From NCBI GenBank assembly GCA_963752605.1, contig CAVVYW010000006.1, positions 1-64,000 of the forward strand: 64,000 nucleotides of DNA. Direction: 5' to 3'. This stretch comes from CAVVYW01 sp963752605 (GTDB lineage: Bacteria; Actinomycetota; Thermoleophilia; Solirubrobacterales; 70-9). How positions within the stretch are numbered: position 1 is the first letter of the stretch; each line of letters begins with the position of its first letter. Of the stretch, positions 50,233 through 58,784 are shown in pieces. Below the pieces are notes generated by a model. That model had not been told where the DNA came from and made no database searches. It was given only the letters and a program-made list of their open reading frames with translations. The translations under genes and the position numbers were made by a program.

Positions 50233-51426
50233 ATGAGGCGCACGATCCCCCTCACCGCGGCGCTGGTCGCGCTGCTCGTGCTTCCGGCGAGCGCGACGGC
50301 GGCGCGCCAGGGCGGCTACGACCAGAACACCCGCAAGCTCGAGGCCGTGTTCAAGGTCGCCGGGTTCGAGCGGGCCGGCGACCCCCAGGGCTGCTACCCG
50401 TCCCCCAGCGAGCTGGCCAAGGTCGTCAAGCAGCGGGAGGGGACCAAGATCCTCGTGACGGGCGGCTTCGGTGGGGTCAAGAAGATGGGGACCGTGTACG
50501 TGATCAACGGACGCACCGACTGCAACCGGTTGGTGATGGCGCTTGACGCCGCCGCCGGCCTGTTCGTCCTCGACTCCGATCGAGGCCCGGTCTACATCCA
50601 GGGCAAGAAGGGCCAGAGCAAGGAGTCGATCGCCGGCGGCCGCGGCCCGCTTCGCGGCGTGACGCTGATCAGCAAGAACCTCCGCAACCCCACCAATCAG
50701 GACGAGCCCGAGCGGCTGGAGGTGTTCTGCCCCGGCAAGACGTTCCCCATCGGCGGCGGCATATCGCAGACCCCGCCGCTCGGCATGGACGGCGAGGGGG
50801 TCTATCCACACTCCGTCGAGCGCCTCGGCGCCCAGCGCGGCTTCCACGTCACCACGGCCTTCATCGACAAGAACGGCGGCGGCTCGACCGCGCGCACGGT
50901 CAACCTCCAGGTGCAGTGCGCCAAGGGCCTGGTCCCGACCGAGTCACCCCACAAGACCTTCTTCGTCCTCCCGGGGCAGACCAAGTCCGCGACCGCGACG
51001 TGCCCGGGCGGCACGAGGCTCTTCTCGGGCGGCTTCCAGCGCAGCAATTTCCTCGTCTACGGCGGCAGCTACCCCACGGAGTCGCGCGCCGTCGGTCCGA
51101 AGAGCTGGCGGGTCACCGGCAGCGCCTTCGGCGCCTTCGGCGGCGAGCTGACGGCGGTGGCGCTCTGCGCGAAGGACAGGAGCCTGCCGGTTGCCGAGGT
51201 CGCCTCGACCGCAATGCCGATTGCGCTCGGGCAGAACGTGAGCGCCACGACACCCGCCTGCCCGGCCGGCCGCAAGCTGACCACGGGCGGCTTCAGCTTC
51301 AACGGCTCCAAGCAGGCGTTCTTCGCCGACGGCTTCTTCAACAACGCCGGCACCTACTCGGTCACCGGGTTCGGCTACTTCGGGCCGGCCCAGCTGACCG
51401 CGTTCGGCTACTGCCTCCAGGCGTAG
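50233..51426 (+). CDS. secreted protein with three CPxG...GGF repeats
   Basis: 397 residues with a signal peptide (1-24, ending ATAARQ). The body contains three related repeats, each opening CPxG and reaching a GG motif about ten residues later: CPGKTFPIGGG, CPGGTRLFSGG and CPAGRKLTTGG. The first third (YPSPSELAKVVKQREGTKILVTGGFGG) is distinct. No enzyme signature is seen; the repeats look like a beta-rich surface domain found in actinobacterial exported proteins. ATG 50233 gives the signal peptide. Divergent from the RND operon. Confidence 0.65.
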   Translation: MRRTIPLTAALVALLVLPASATAARQGGYDQNTRKLEAVFKVAGFERAGDPQGCYPSPSELAKVVKQREGTKILVTGGFGGVKKMGTVYVINGRTDCNRLVMALDAAAGLFVLDSDRGPVYIQGKKGQSKESIAGGRGPLRGVTLISKNLRNPTNQDEPERLEVFCPGKTFPIGGGISQTPPLGMDGEGVYPHSVERLGAQRGFHVTTAFIDKNGGGSTARTVNLQVQCAKGLVPTESPHKTFFVLPGQTKSATATCPGGTRLFSGGFQRSNFLVYGGSYPTESRAVGPKSWRVTGSAFGAFGGELTAVALCAKDRSLPVAEVASTAMPIALGQNVSATTPACPAGRKLTTGGFSFNGSKQAFFADGFFNNAGTYSVTGFGYFGPAQLTAFGYCLQA

Positions 51427-51451
51427 TAGCAGCCCCAGCACGCAGCTCAGA

Positions 51452-51467
51452 GCCCCAACGCTGGGGC
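51452..51467. terminator. stem-loop between convergent genes, possible bidirectional terminator
   Basis: GCCCCA, loop ACGC, TGGGGC. Outer bases (GCACGC...GCGTGC) may extend it. It lies between the secreted protein and the MCE-type ATPase gene, without a T-tract. Confidence 0.45.
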
Positions 51468-51530
51468 GTGCGTTGCAGATGGATGGGTCCCCTGCGGCGA
51501 CAGGACCCGCGCGCCTCGCGGCGGCGGGCC

Positions 51531-52466
51531 CTAGTCCATCGCCAGCGGGCCCTTGACGTCCGCGTTGAGGAACTGCCGGATGAACTCGTTCTCCGAGTTG
51601 AACAGCTCGTCGGCGGGGCCGCTCTCGACGATGCGGCCCTTCCAGAGCACCGCCAGGAACTCGGCGATCCGCCTCGCCGTGGCGAGGTCGTGGCTGATCA
51701 CCAGGTAGCAGCCGCCGTTCTCGGCGTGGACCTCGCGGATCAGCTCGCACAGCAGCGCCGTGCGCACCGGGTCGAGGCCTGAGTCCGGCTCGTCGAACAT
51801 GACGATCGCCGGGTCGAGCACCAGCGCGCGGGCGAAGCCGGCGCGCTTGCGCATCCCGCCCGAGAGCTCGTTCGGCATCTTGTAGACGGCCTCGGCGAGG
51901 CCGACCTCCCGCAGGCGCCGGTTGACGATCTCCGCGATCTCGTCCTCCGACTTGTCCGTGTGCTGGCGGAGCGGGAAGCAGGTGTTGTCGTAGACGTTCA
52001 TCGAGCCGAACAGGGCGCCGTCCTGGAAGAGCAGGCCGAACTTCTTGCGCACCTCGAACAACTCGTCGTCGGTCATGTTGGGGATCGACTCGCCGTGCAC
52101 GAGCACGTCGCCCGAGTCCGGGTAGAGCAGGCCGACGATGTGCTTGATCAGCACGCTCTTGCCGGTGCCCGAGGGGCCGAGCACCATCGAGATCATGTTG
52201 TCCGGGAGGCCGAGGTTGCACCCGTTGAGGATCCGCGAACGGCCGAACTGCTTGACGAGATCGATGATCTCGATCGCGTCCTCGCCCCCGTGGTCGCGCT
52301 TCTTGCCCGTGTGCCACTTGTAGGGCTCGTGGTCGTCGGGATCGACTCCCGGGATCACGTAGTCGCGGTCGGAGAAGTCCTCCTCGCCGTAACCCTGCGA
52401 CGCGAGCGGATCCTCCGCCTGCGGCTCGTCTCTCCTCTGCTCGTCGGTTCTCTCTTCCTCTGCCAA
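51531..52466 (-). CDS. MCE-type ABC transporter ATP-binding protein (MlaF/Mkl-like)
   Basis: 311 residues. ABC motifs: Walker A GPSGTGKS (about 92-99), signature LSGGMRKRAGFARAL, Walker B AIVMFDEPDSGLDPV and His in VISHDLATARRIAEF. The acidic, charged N-terminal extension of about 65 residues (MAEEERTDEQRRDEPQ) is not typical. The ATPase powers lipid transport by MCE complexes (MlaFEDB in Gram-negatives, Mce with Mkl in mycobacteria). It follows two MlaE-type permeases on the same strand. No MCE-domain genes are in this window. Confidence 0.92.
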   Translation of the reverse strand: MAEEERTDEQRRDEPQAEDPLASQGYGEEDFSDRDYVIPGVDPDDHEPYKWHTGKKRDHGGEDAIEIIDLVKQFGRSRILNGCNLGLPDNMISMVLGPSGTGKSVLIKHIVGLLYPDSGDVLVHGESIPNMTDDELFEVRKKFGLLFQDGALFGSMNVYDNTCFPLRQHTDKSEDEIAEIVNRRLREVGLAEAVYKMPNELSGGMRKRAGFARALVLDPAIVMFDEPDSGLDPVRTALLCELIREVHAENGGCYLVISHDLATARRIAEFLAVLWKGRIVESGPADELFNSENEFIRQFLNADVKGPLAMD

Positions 52467-52485
52467 GTCTCAGTCCTCCTTTGGG

Positions 52486-53286
52486 TCAGCCGCCGATCGG
52501 GGCCCTCGGGTTGGCGCCCCAGAAGACAAGTGTTCCCATCATTCCGATGATGTGCACGAGCACGATGTTGAGCACCATCGACTTCGCGGTCGCCGTCCCG
52601 ACGCCGACCGGTCCGCCCGAAGCGGTGTAGCCGTAGTAGCAGCCCACCAGAACGATGGCCGTGGCCATCGTCATGCCCTTGATCAGGCTGAATAAGAGGT
52701 CTGGCGGGTTCTGGAACATCCAGAAGATCAGGAAGTAGCCGCCGGAGCTGACGTCGCCGATCTGCTCGACCACCGCGAGCCAGCTGGCGAAGAAGCCGAT
52801 CCCGACCGCGGCCAGGTACATGAAGGGGAAGGCGATCCAGGCGGCCAGCAGCCGGGTGGCGGCGAGGAAGGTGACCGGCGGCACGCCCATCACCTCGAGC
52901 GCGTCGATCTCGTCGGAGATCCGCATCGCCCCGAGCTCCGCGACGATCCCGGTGCCGACCTTGGCCGCGAGCATGTAGCCGAAGGCGTAGGGGATCACCT
53001 CGCGCAGGTCGCACCAGGCGGCGAATACACCGGCGTAGGCCGGCGCGCCGACCGAGCGGTTGAAGTACGCGCCCTCGATCCCGCACTGCAGGCCGAGGAT
53101 GAAGACCAGGCCCCAGATGACGATCGTGGAGCCGAGGATGAGGATGCCAGTCTGGCGCAGGGCCTCGCCGAAGAACTGGAAGACGCGGCCGGTGAAGACC
53201 AGGCCCGCCACCCGGATCGAGAAGCCGAAGATCTCCCCGATCGAGTTGAGCCATCCGCGCGGGACGGCCGTCCAGGCAGAGCCCAT
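52486..53286 (-). CDS. MlaE/YrbE-type ABC permease (second)
   Basis: 266 residues with about five membrane segments. MlaE blocks: AELGAMRISDEIDALEVMGVPPVTFLAATRLLAAWIAFPFMY is the conserved permease motif. It is distinct from the upstream permease, matching the YrbEA/YrbEB pair of mycobacterial Mce loci. The ATG is 15 bases after the likely end of the first permease gene, and the gene ends 19 bases before the ATPase start. Confidence 0.92.
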   Translation of the reverse strand: MGSAWTAVPRGWLNSIGEIFGFSIRVAGLVFTGRVFQFFGEALRQTGILILGSTIVIWGLVFILGLQCGIEGAYFNRSVGAPAYAGVFAAWCDLREVIPYAFGYMLAAKVGTGIVAELGAMRISDEIDALEVMGVPPVTFLAATRLLAAWIAFPFMYLAAVGIGFFASWLAVVEQIGDVSSGGYFLIFWMFQNPPDLLFSLIKGMTMATAIVLVGCYYGYTASGGPVGVGTATAKSMVLNIVLVHIIGMMGTLVFWGANPRAPIGG

Positions 53287-53301
53287 ATCAGCTGACCGCC
53301 A

Positions 53302-54109
53302 TCACTTGATCACCTGCAGTTCCGGATGAGTCGCGAGCAGCGTCTGGGTGAAGACGTAGTTGAAGGCGAAGACCCCCATGAAGGCGATCACCACCGCCTC
53401 GTTCACCGCGCGTCCGACTCCCTCCGCGCCTCCGGAGGCGGTCATTCCCTTGTACGAGCAGACGATCGCGATGATCGCCCCGAATAACGTCGTCTTTAAG
53501 ACAGCGCCCCCAGAGGTCGGTGACCGAGGCGTTGTTAAAGAGGGTGGCGAAGAAGCCGCCGAGCGGCTCGTTGTAGAGCATCTCGGCGCCGATCCCGCCG
53601 ACGATGCCGAAGATGAGCGCGTAGATGTCCATCAGCCCGGTGATCAGCATCAGCGCCAGGAAGCGGGGCACGACCAGGTTCTTGATCGGGTCGACGCCCA
53701 GGACCTGAAGCGCGTCGAGCTCCTCGCGGATCTTCCGCGCTCCCAGGTCGGCGGTGATCGCGGTGCCGGCGACGCCCGCGACGACCACGGCGGTGACGAA
53801 GGGCGCGAACTCGCGGATCGAGGCCAAGACGAAGAAGCCGCCGAGGCGGTCGAGCGCCCCGAACAGGCTCAGGAAGTTGGCGGCCTGCAGGCCCGGCGCC
53901 CCGAAGCCGAAGGCGAGCGTCGAGATCATCATCGGGAACCAGCACAGCTGCAGGGCGAACAGGAACTGGCCGATGAACTCGCCTCCATAGGGGTATGGAG
54001 GCCGGATCGCGGAGACGATCGTCTTCGCGGTCAGGATCATCATGTCCCCGACCTGCTCGAAGAGGGACTTTGCGGGCAGGAACGCCCTGTCGGCTACAGA
54101 TCTGACCAT
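53302..54109 (-). CDS. MlaE/YrbE-type ABC permease (first), interrupted by a one-base frameshift near 53507-53511
   Basis: Intact sequence runs from the ATG at 54109 through TADLGARKIREELDALQVLGVDPIKNLVVPRFLALML, the MlaE signature, to NNASVTDLWG. There a run of five C (53507-53511) is one base too long. Removing one base restores AVLKTTLFGAIIAIVCSYKG and a natural end LLATHPELQVIK at 53302, so the total length (808 bases) is one base over a multiple of three. I suspect a homopolymer error rather than true decay. Start preceded by GGAGGAGA. The MCE partner proteins must be encoded elsewhere. Confidence 0.82.
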
Positions 54110-54145
54110 TTGTCTCCTCCGCGTCGCACGAAACGACGCACGGAC

Positions 54146-54151
54146 AGATTA
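54146..54151 (-). promoter_or_regulatory. putative -10 (TAATCT) for the MCE-type ABC operon
   Basis: TAATCT lies 36 bases upstream of the ATG at 54109, with GGAGGAGA between, so this operon has a normal leader. Confidence 0.35.
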
Positions 54152-54274
54152 TGCGATGGAGGCGCGAATCGCCACCCACAACCGTGGTATTCGTGCGTCG
54201 GGATTCGTGCCCAGCAGCGTGGTATGTTGCCCCCCGCTTTGGAGGAGAGCGGCTCGACATCCCGTCTCCTGCGA

Positions 54275-55132
54275 GTGCGCGATCGTCTAGGGATGGGACT
54301 AGTCGTAGCTCTCTGCAGTGCAGGCATCGCTGCCTGCGGCGGCGGCGAGCGGCAGGATGAGGACGAGCCTGAGGGCGAGTTCCCCGTCCAGATCGTCAAC
54401 GCCGAATTCCCCACGAAGCAGCGGCTCGCCCAGACGTCCGAACTGACGATCACGGTCAGCAACACCGGCGAGGAGACGATCCCCGACCTCGCCATCACCG
54501 TCTTCACCACCCCCGAGGAGAGCTCGGAGGACGAGGGTCAGGGCACCTCGACCGACGGCACCGCGACGACGGCGACGGAGGACGAGGAGGAGGCCCTCGA
54601 CGAGGAAGCGGGGACCTCGACTGAGGAGACCGAGAACGTGGGGAGCAGCGTCGGCCCGGCGTCGGGCTCGTTCTCTGTTCGCTCGGACCAGCCTGACCTG
54701 GCGATCCCCTCGCGGCCGGTCTGGATCCTCGAGCAGGGCTATCCGCGCGAGGCCGGCACCGAGGCCGGAAGCCCGCCCCCCGGCGAGCTCTCGGGCTCCG
54801 GCGGCGCCGACACCGCGCAGACCAACACCTTCGCCTTCGGCGAGCTGGAGCCGAACGCGAGCAAGGAGCTCGTCTGGAAGGTGACGCCGGTTCAGCCGGG
54901 CACCTACACGGTCCATTACCGCGTCGCGGCGGGCCTGCAGGGCAAGGCGGTGGCCGTGACCTCGGACGGGAGCATCCCCGAGGGCGAGTTCGTGGTCGTG
55001 ATCAGCGACACGCCGCCCCAGACGCGCGTGGACGACTCCGGCAAAGTCGTGCCGATCAAGCCCGGCGACATCATCGGCCAGGCCGGCACCGAGAAGCAGA
55101 AGGAAGAGCTGGGCGAGGACACCGCGCCGTAG
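54275..55132 (+). CDS. lipoprotein with Asp/Glu/Thr-rich insert and CARDB-like domain
   Basis: About 285 residues. Signal with lipobox GIAAC, then VQIVNAEFPTKQRLAQTSELTITVSNTGEETIPDLAITVF, which looks like a CARDB-type Ig fold for cell-surface adhesion. An acidic, Thr-rich low-complexity insert follows, then LEPNASKELVWKVTPVQPGTYTVHYRVAAGL as a second beta segment. The start is uncertain: GTG 54275, ATG 54293 and ATG 54224 all keep the lipobox, and none has a clear ribosome site. It overlaps by one base the first sugar-dehydrogenase gene, implying a shared transcript. Confidence 0.7.
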   Translation: MRDRLGMGLVVALCSAGIAACGGGERQDEDEPEGEFPVQIVNAEFPTKQRLAQTSELTITVSNTGEETIPDLAITVFTTPEESSEDEGQGTSTDGTATTATEDEEEALDEEAGTSTEETENVGSSVGPASGSFSVRSDQPDLAIPSRPVWILEQGYPREAGTEAGSPPPGELSGSGGADTAQTNTFAFGELEPNASKELVWKVTPVQPGTYTVHYRVAAGLQGKAVAVTSDGSIPEGEFVVVISDTPPQTRVDDSGKVVPIKPGDIIGQAGTEKQKEELGEDTAP

Positions 55133-56352
55133 TGCGAGCGGTCCTGCCGTTCCTGCTCGGCGCGATCCTGCTCGTCGGCTGCGGCGACGAGGGCGACGAG
55201 GCGCCCACGCAGGCCGCGCCGCCGGCGGACGGGAAGGGCGCGCCTCAGCGAGCGGGCGACGGCGCCGGAGACGTCCAGCTGGAGGAGGTCGGGGAATTCG
55301 ACCAGCCGGTCTACGTCACCCAACCGCCGGGCGGCGGGGACCTCTACGTCGTCGAGCAGGGCGGCCGCGTCTGGACGGTGGGCGATGACGGGGTGCGAAA
55401 CCAGCCGTTCCTCGACCTGAGCGCCGATGTGATCGTGGGCAGCGAGCAGGGGCTGCTCTCACTCGCGTTCGCTCCGGACTACGAGCAGTCGAGGCTCCTC
55501 TACGTCTACTTCACCGGAAACGACGAGGACCAGCACGTGGTCGAGTTCAAGGCGAGAGAGAACGGCGAGACGGTCGATGCCGGATCGCAGCGCGAGGTGC
55601 TGCGAATGGACGACTTCGCCCCGAACCACAACGGAGGCCTGCTGCTGTTCGGGCCCGACGACAAGCTTTACATCGGCACCGGCGACGGGGGAATCGCCGA
55701 CGACCCGGAGCGAAACGGGCAGGACCTCGGCTCGCTGCTCGGCAAGATCCTCCGGATCGACCCGGCATCGCCCCCATCGACGGCGGTCACGGACGTCGCC
55801 GCCGGACAACGCCCCTACTCGATCCCAGCCGACAACCCGTTCGTCAGCCGCCGTGGCGCCCGTCCCGAGGTCTACTCCTATGGCCTGCGCAACCCGTGGC
55901 GATTCAGCTTCGATCGGGAGACCCGGGCGCTGACGATCGGCGACGTGGGGCAGAACGAGCAGGAGGAGATCGATCATGTCGCTGCCGGCGCTGGCGCTGG
56001 CGCCAACTTCGGCTGGTCGGCGTTCGAGGGCACCGACCGCTTCAACACCGACCAGCAGGCGCCCGGCGCGATCCCTCCGATCCTCACCTATCCGCTCGGC
56101 GACGGAACCTGCGCGGTCACCGGCGGCTACGTGGTCCGCGACCCCGACCTGACCTCCCTCCTCGGCCGCTACGTCTATGGCGACTTCTGCCAGGGCGAGC
56201 TGCGCAGCCTGATCGCGACGCCGGGCGGAGCGCGCGGCGACCGTTCGCTCGGTCTCTCGGTGCCGAACCTGAGCTCCTTCGGCGAGGACGTCGCCGGCCA
56301 CGTGTACGCGACCTCGCTGAACGGCCCGGTCTACCGGCTGGCGCCGGAATAG
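55132..56352 (+). CDS. PQQ-dependent sugar dehydrogenase family lipoprotein (paralog 1)
   Basis: 406 residues, soluble glucose dehydrogenase/YliI-type beta-propeller. Lipobox LLVGC near 17, then LEEVGEFDQPVYVTQPPGGGDLYVVEQGG. The PQQ-pocket His is in PNHNGGLLLFGPDDKLYIGTGDGG, with YGLRNPWRFSFDRETRALTIGDVGQ as second signature. Probably oxidises a sugar outside the cell with PQQ; the acceptor is unknown and no pqq synthesis genes are here. GTG start overlaps the stop of the upstream lipoprotein gene. First of four tandem copies. Confidence 0.85.
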   Translation: MRAVLPFLLGAILLVGCGDEGDEAPTQAAPPADGKGAPQRAGDGAGDVQLEEVGEFDQPVYVTQPPGGGDLYVVEQGGRVWTVGDDGVRNQPFLDLSADVIVGSEQGLLSLAFAPDYEQSRLLYVYFTGNDEDQHVVEFKARENGETVDAGSQREVLRMDDFAPNHNGGLLLFGPDDKLYIGTGDGGIADDPERNGQDLGSLLGKILRIDPASPPSTAVTDVAAGQRPYSIPADNPFVSRRGARPEVYSYGLRNPWRFSFDRETRALTIGDVGQNEQEEIDHVAAGAGAGANFGWSAFEGTDRFNTDQQAPGAIPPILTYPLGDGTCAVTGGYVVRDPDLTSLLGRYVYGDFCQGELRSLIATPGGARGDRSLGLSVPNLSSFGEDVAGHVYATSLNGPVYRLAPE

Positions 56353-56381
56353 CGAATCCCCGCCCGGGATCCGGTGTTTGA

Positions 56382-57590
56382 ATGGCCGCCATGAGCCTGC
56401 CTCGCCCGGGACCGCGCACCGTCATGCTCGGAGCACTCGCAGCCCTGGTGGCGGTCACCGGATCGCTGCTGGCCGCCGACCGGGCCTCAGCGCTCCGGCT
56501 GACCCAGATCGGCGACTTCGACCAGCCGGTCCACGTCGAGGACGCCCGGGGGAAGAAGAACCGGAAGCTGCTGTTCGTGGTCGAGAAGCCGGGGCGGGTG
56601 ATCGTTATCCGGGGGGGCAGCTCGCAGACCTTCCTCGACCTGACCGACCTCGTGCTGGGCCCGGCGCCCACCGAGCAGGGGCTCCTCTCGATCGCCTTTC
56701 ACCCGAACTACGAGCGCAACCGGCTCTTCTACGTGTACCTGACGGACCGCAGCGGCGACAACGCTGTCTACGAGTTCAAGCGGGCGAAGAAGTCGAGGGT
56801 GGGGGCGGTCCGCGGCTCGCAGCGGCTCGTGTTGCACATCCCGCACCCCGACGACGCCAGCAACCACAACGGAGGCCAGATCAAGTTCGGCCCGGACGGG
56901 CTGCTCTACATCGCCCCCGGCGACGGCGGCTCAACGCCGACCGCGGCGCAGGACGTCAACAACCTGAACGGGAAGGTCCTCCGAATCGACCCCGTCAAGC
57001 AGACGCCGGGAAGGAAGGGGAAGCGGAAAGCAAGAAAGAGCGCCGTCGCCCCCTATGGAATCCCGAGAGGGAATCCGTTCGCGGGCGGCCCGGGGCTCGA
57101 CGAGATCTACTCGCTCGGCCTGCGAAATCCGTACCGCTTCTCCTTCGACGCGGCCACCGGGGCGATCGTGATCGGCGACGTCGGCTCGAGCGACCGCGAG
57201 GAGGTGGACTACCGCGCCAGGGGAGGCGCCCTGGGCGTCAACTTCGGCTGGCCGCGCTTCGAGGGCACTCTTCTGCAGAACTCGAGCGTTCAGGCCCCGG
57301 GAGCGATCCCGCCGATCCTCGAGTACGAGACCGGCGCCAACGGCACCTGCGCGATCACCGGCGGCTACGTGATCAGGGACCGCCGCCTCGGTGCATTCGT
57401 CGGCCGCTACGTCTATGCCGACTTCTGCGCCGGCGACATCCGCACCCTGATCCCCTCGCCAGGAGGCGCGAGCGGCGACGCCTCGACCGGCCTCCCCCAG
57501 GTCCAGCAGCTGAGCTCCTTCGGAGAGGGGCGCAGCAACGTCCTCTTCGTCGCCCAGCTCACCGGCCCCGTCTACCGGCTCGATCCATGA
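56382..57590 (+). CDS. PQQ-dependent sugar dehydrogenase family protein (paralog 2)
   Basis: 402 residues. Exported by a signal peptide (ends about 37, ASALR). Core: LTQIGDFDQPVHVEDARG, SNHNGGQIKFGPDGLLYIAPGDGG with the pocket His, LGLRNPYRFSFDAATGAIVIGDVG, and NFGWPRFEGT. A basic insert (GRKGKRKARKS) follows the PQQ-binding block. A second ATG at 56391 would shorten the start by three residues. Ends with a 4-base overlap to paralog 3. Confidence 0.85.
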   Translation: MAAMSLPRPGPRTVMLGALAALVAVTGSLLAADRASALRLTQIGDFDQPVHVEDARGKKNRKLLFVVEKPGRVIVIRGGSSQTFLDLTDLVLGPAPTEQGLLSIAFHPNYERNRLFYVYLTDRSGDNAVYEFKRAKKSRVGAVRGSQRLVLHIPHPDDASNHNGGQIKFGPDGLLYIAPGDGGSTPTAAQDVNNLNGKVLRIDPVKQTPGRKGKRKARKSAVAPYGIPRGNPFAGGPGLDEIYSLGLRNPYRFSFDAATGAIVIGDVGSSDREEVDYRARGGALGVNFGWPRFEGTLLQNSSVQAPGAIPPILEYETGANGTCAITGGYVIRDRRLGAFVGRYVYADFCAGDIRTLIPSPGGASGDASTGLPQVQQLSSFGEGRSNVLFVAQLTGPVYRLDP

Positions 57591-58723
57591 CCAGGCGGCT
57601 CGTCATCTGCGTCGCGCTGCTCGCGCTGGCCGCCGTCCCGAGCGCGGCCGAGGCCAAGATCAAGCTGAAGAAGGTCGGAAAGTTCAGCCATCCCGTCTAC
57701 GTCGAGGACGCTCCCGGCACCGTCGGGATCTTCGTCGTCGAGCAGGGAGGCCGGATCAAATTGCTCCAGGGCAAGCGGAAGCGGCCCTTCCTCAACATCT
57801 CCGGCCTGGTCCGGGCAGGAGGGGAGCAGGGCCTCCTCTCGGTCGCCTTCCCATCCGATTACGCCACCTCCAGGCTGTTCTACGTCTACTACACCGACAA
57901 CGGCGGGAACCAGACGATCGCTGAGCTGAGGGCGAGTCCGGACGGGCTGAGCGCCGACGCCGGCAGCCTACGGCAGGTCCTGGAGGTCCCGCATCCCGTC
58001 AACACCAACCACGACGGCGGCCAGCTCCAGTTCGGCCCGGACGGGCTCCTCTACATCGGCACCGGCGACGGGGGCGGGGCCGGCGACGGGCCCGACAATG
58101 CGCAGAGCACCAACGCCCTGCTCGGCAAGATCCTGCGGATCGACCCGAGGGCGCAAGGGGCGCAGCCCTACACGAGCCCGGCGAGCAACCCCTTCGTCAA
58201 CGACCCCGGCCGCGACGAGATCTACGCGATCGGTCTCCGCAACCCGTTCCGGTTCTCATTCGACCTGGTCTCCAGCCCCGGGGAGCCGCGGATGATCATC
58301 GGCGACGTCGGCCAGGACCGCTTCGAGGAGGTCGACTACGAGACCGTCGCGGGCGCGCTCGGCGCCAACTTCGGCTGGAACGACTTCGAGGGCTTCGCCC
58401 CGTTCCCGGGCGCCCACCCGCCCGGCCCCGGCCGCCACGACCGTCCGATCAAGGTCTACAGCCTCAACGGCGGCGCCTGCGCCCTGATCGGCGGCTACGT
58501 GGTCTCGGACCCGAATCTCAAGGGCCTGCGCGGCCGCTACGTCTACGGGGACTTCTGCGTCGGCAAGATCCGCTCGTTCATCCCCGGCCTCGGCGGCGCC
58601 CGCAAGGATCGCGGGACCGGCGTCACCGTTCCGATGCTGAGCTCCTTCGGCGAGGCCCAGGGCGGCGCGATCTTCGCGACCTCGCTGAATGGCCCCGTCT
58701 ACCGCCTGAAGCGCGGCAAGTGA
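57587..58723 (+). CDS. PQQ-dependent sugar dehydrogenase family protein (paralog 3)
   Basis: 378 residues, the shortest copy. Signal peptide 1-25 (ends AEAKI), then KKVGKFSHPVYVEDAPGTVGIFVVEQGG, NTNHDGGQLQFGPDGLLYIGTGDGG (pocket His), IGLRNPFRFSFDLVSSPG and NFGWNDFEGF. The basic insert of copies 2 and 4 is absent. ATG overlaps the stop of paralog 2. Confidence 0.85.
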   Translation: MTRRLVICVALLALAAVPSAAEAKIKLKKVGKFSHPVYVEDAPGTVGIFVVEQGGRIKLLQGKRKRPFLNISGLVRAGGEQGLLSVAFPSDYATSRLFYVYYTDNGGNQTIAELRASPDGLSADAGSLRQVLEVPHPVNTNHDGGQLQFGPDGLLYIGTGDGGGAGDGPDNAQSTNALLGKILRIDPRAQGAQPYTSPASNPFVNDPGRDEIYAIGLRNPFRFSFDLVSSPGEPRMIIGDVGQDRFEEVDYETVAGALGANFGWNDFEGFAPFPGAHPPGPGRHDRPIKVYSLNGGACALIGGYVVSDPNLKGLRGRYVYGDFCVGKIRSFIPGLGGARKDRGTGVTVPMLSSFGEAQGGAIFATSLNGPVYRLKRGK

Positions 58724-58784
58724 GCGCACCCGGCTGAGCCGATCCAAATAACCTCCCGCGCTCGTTCGGGGGGCCCCTGCTCAG

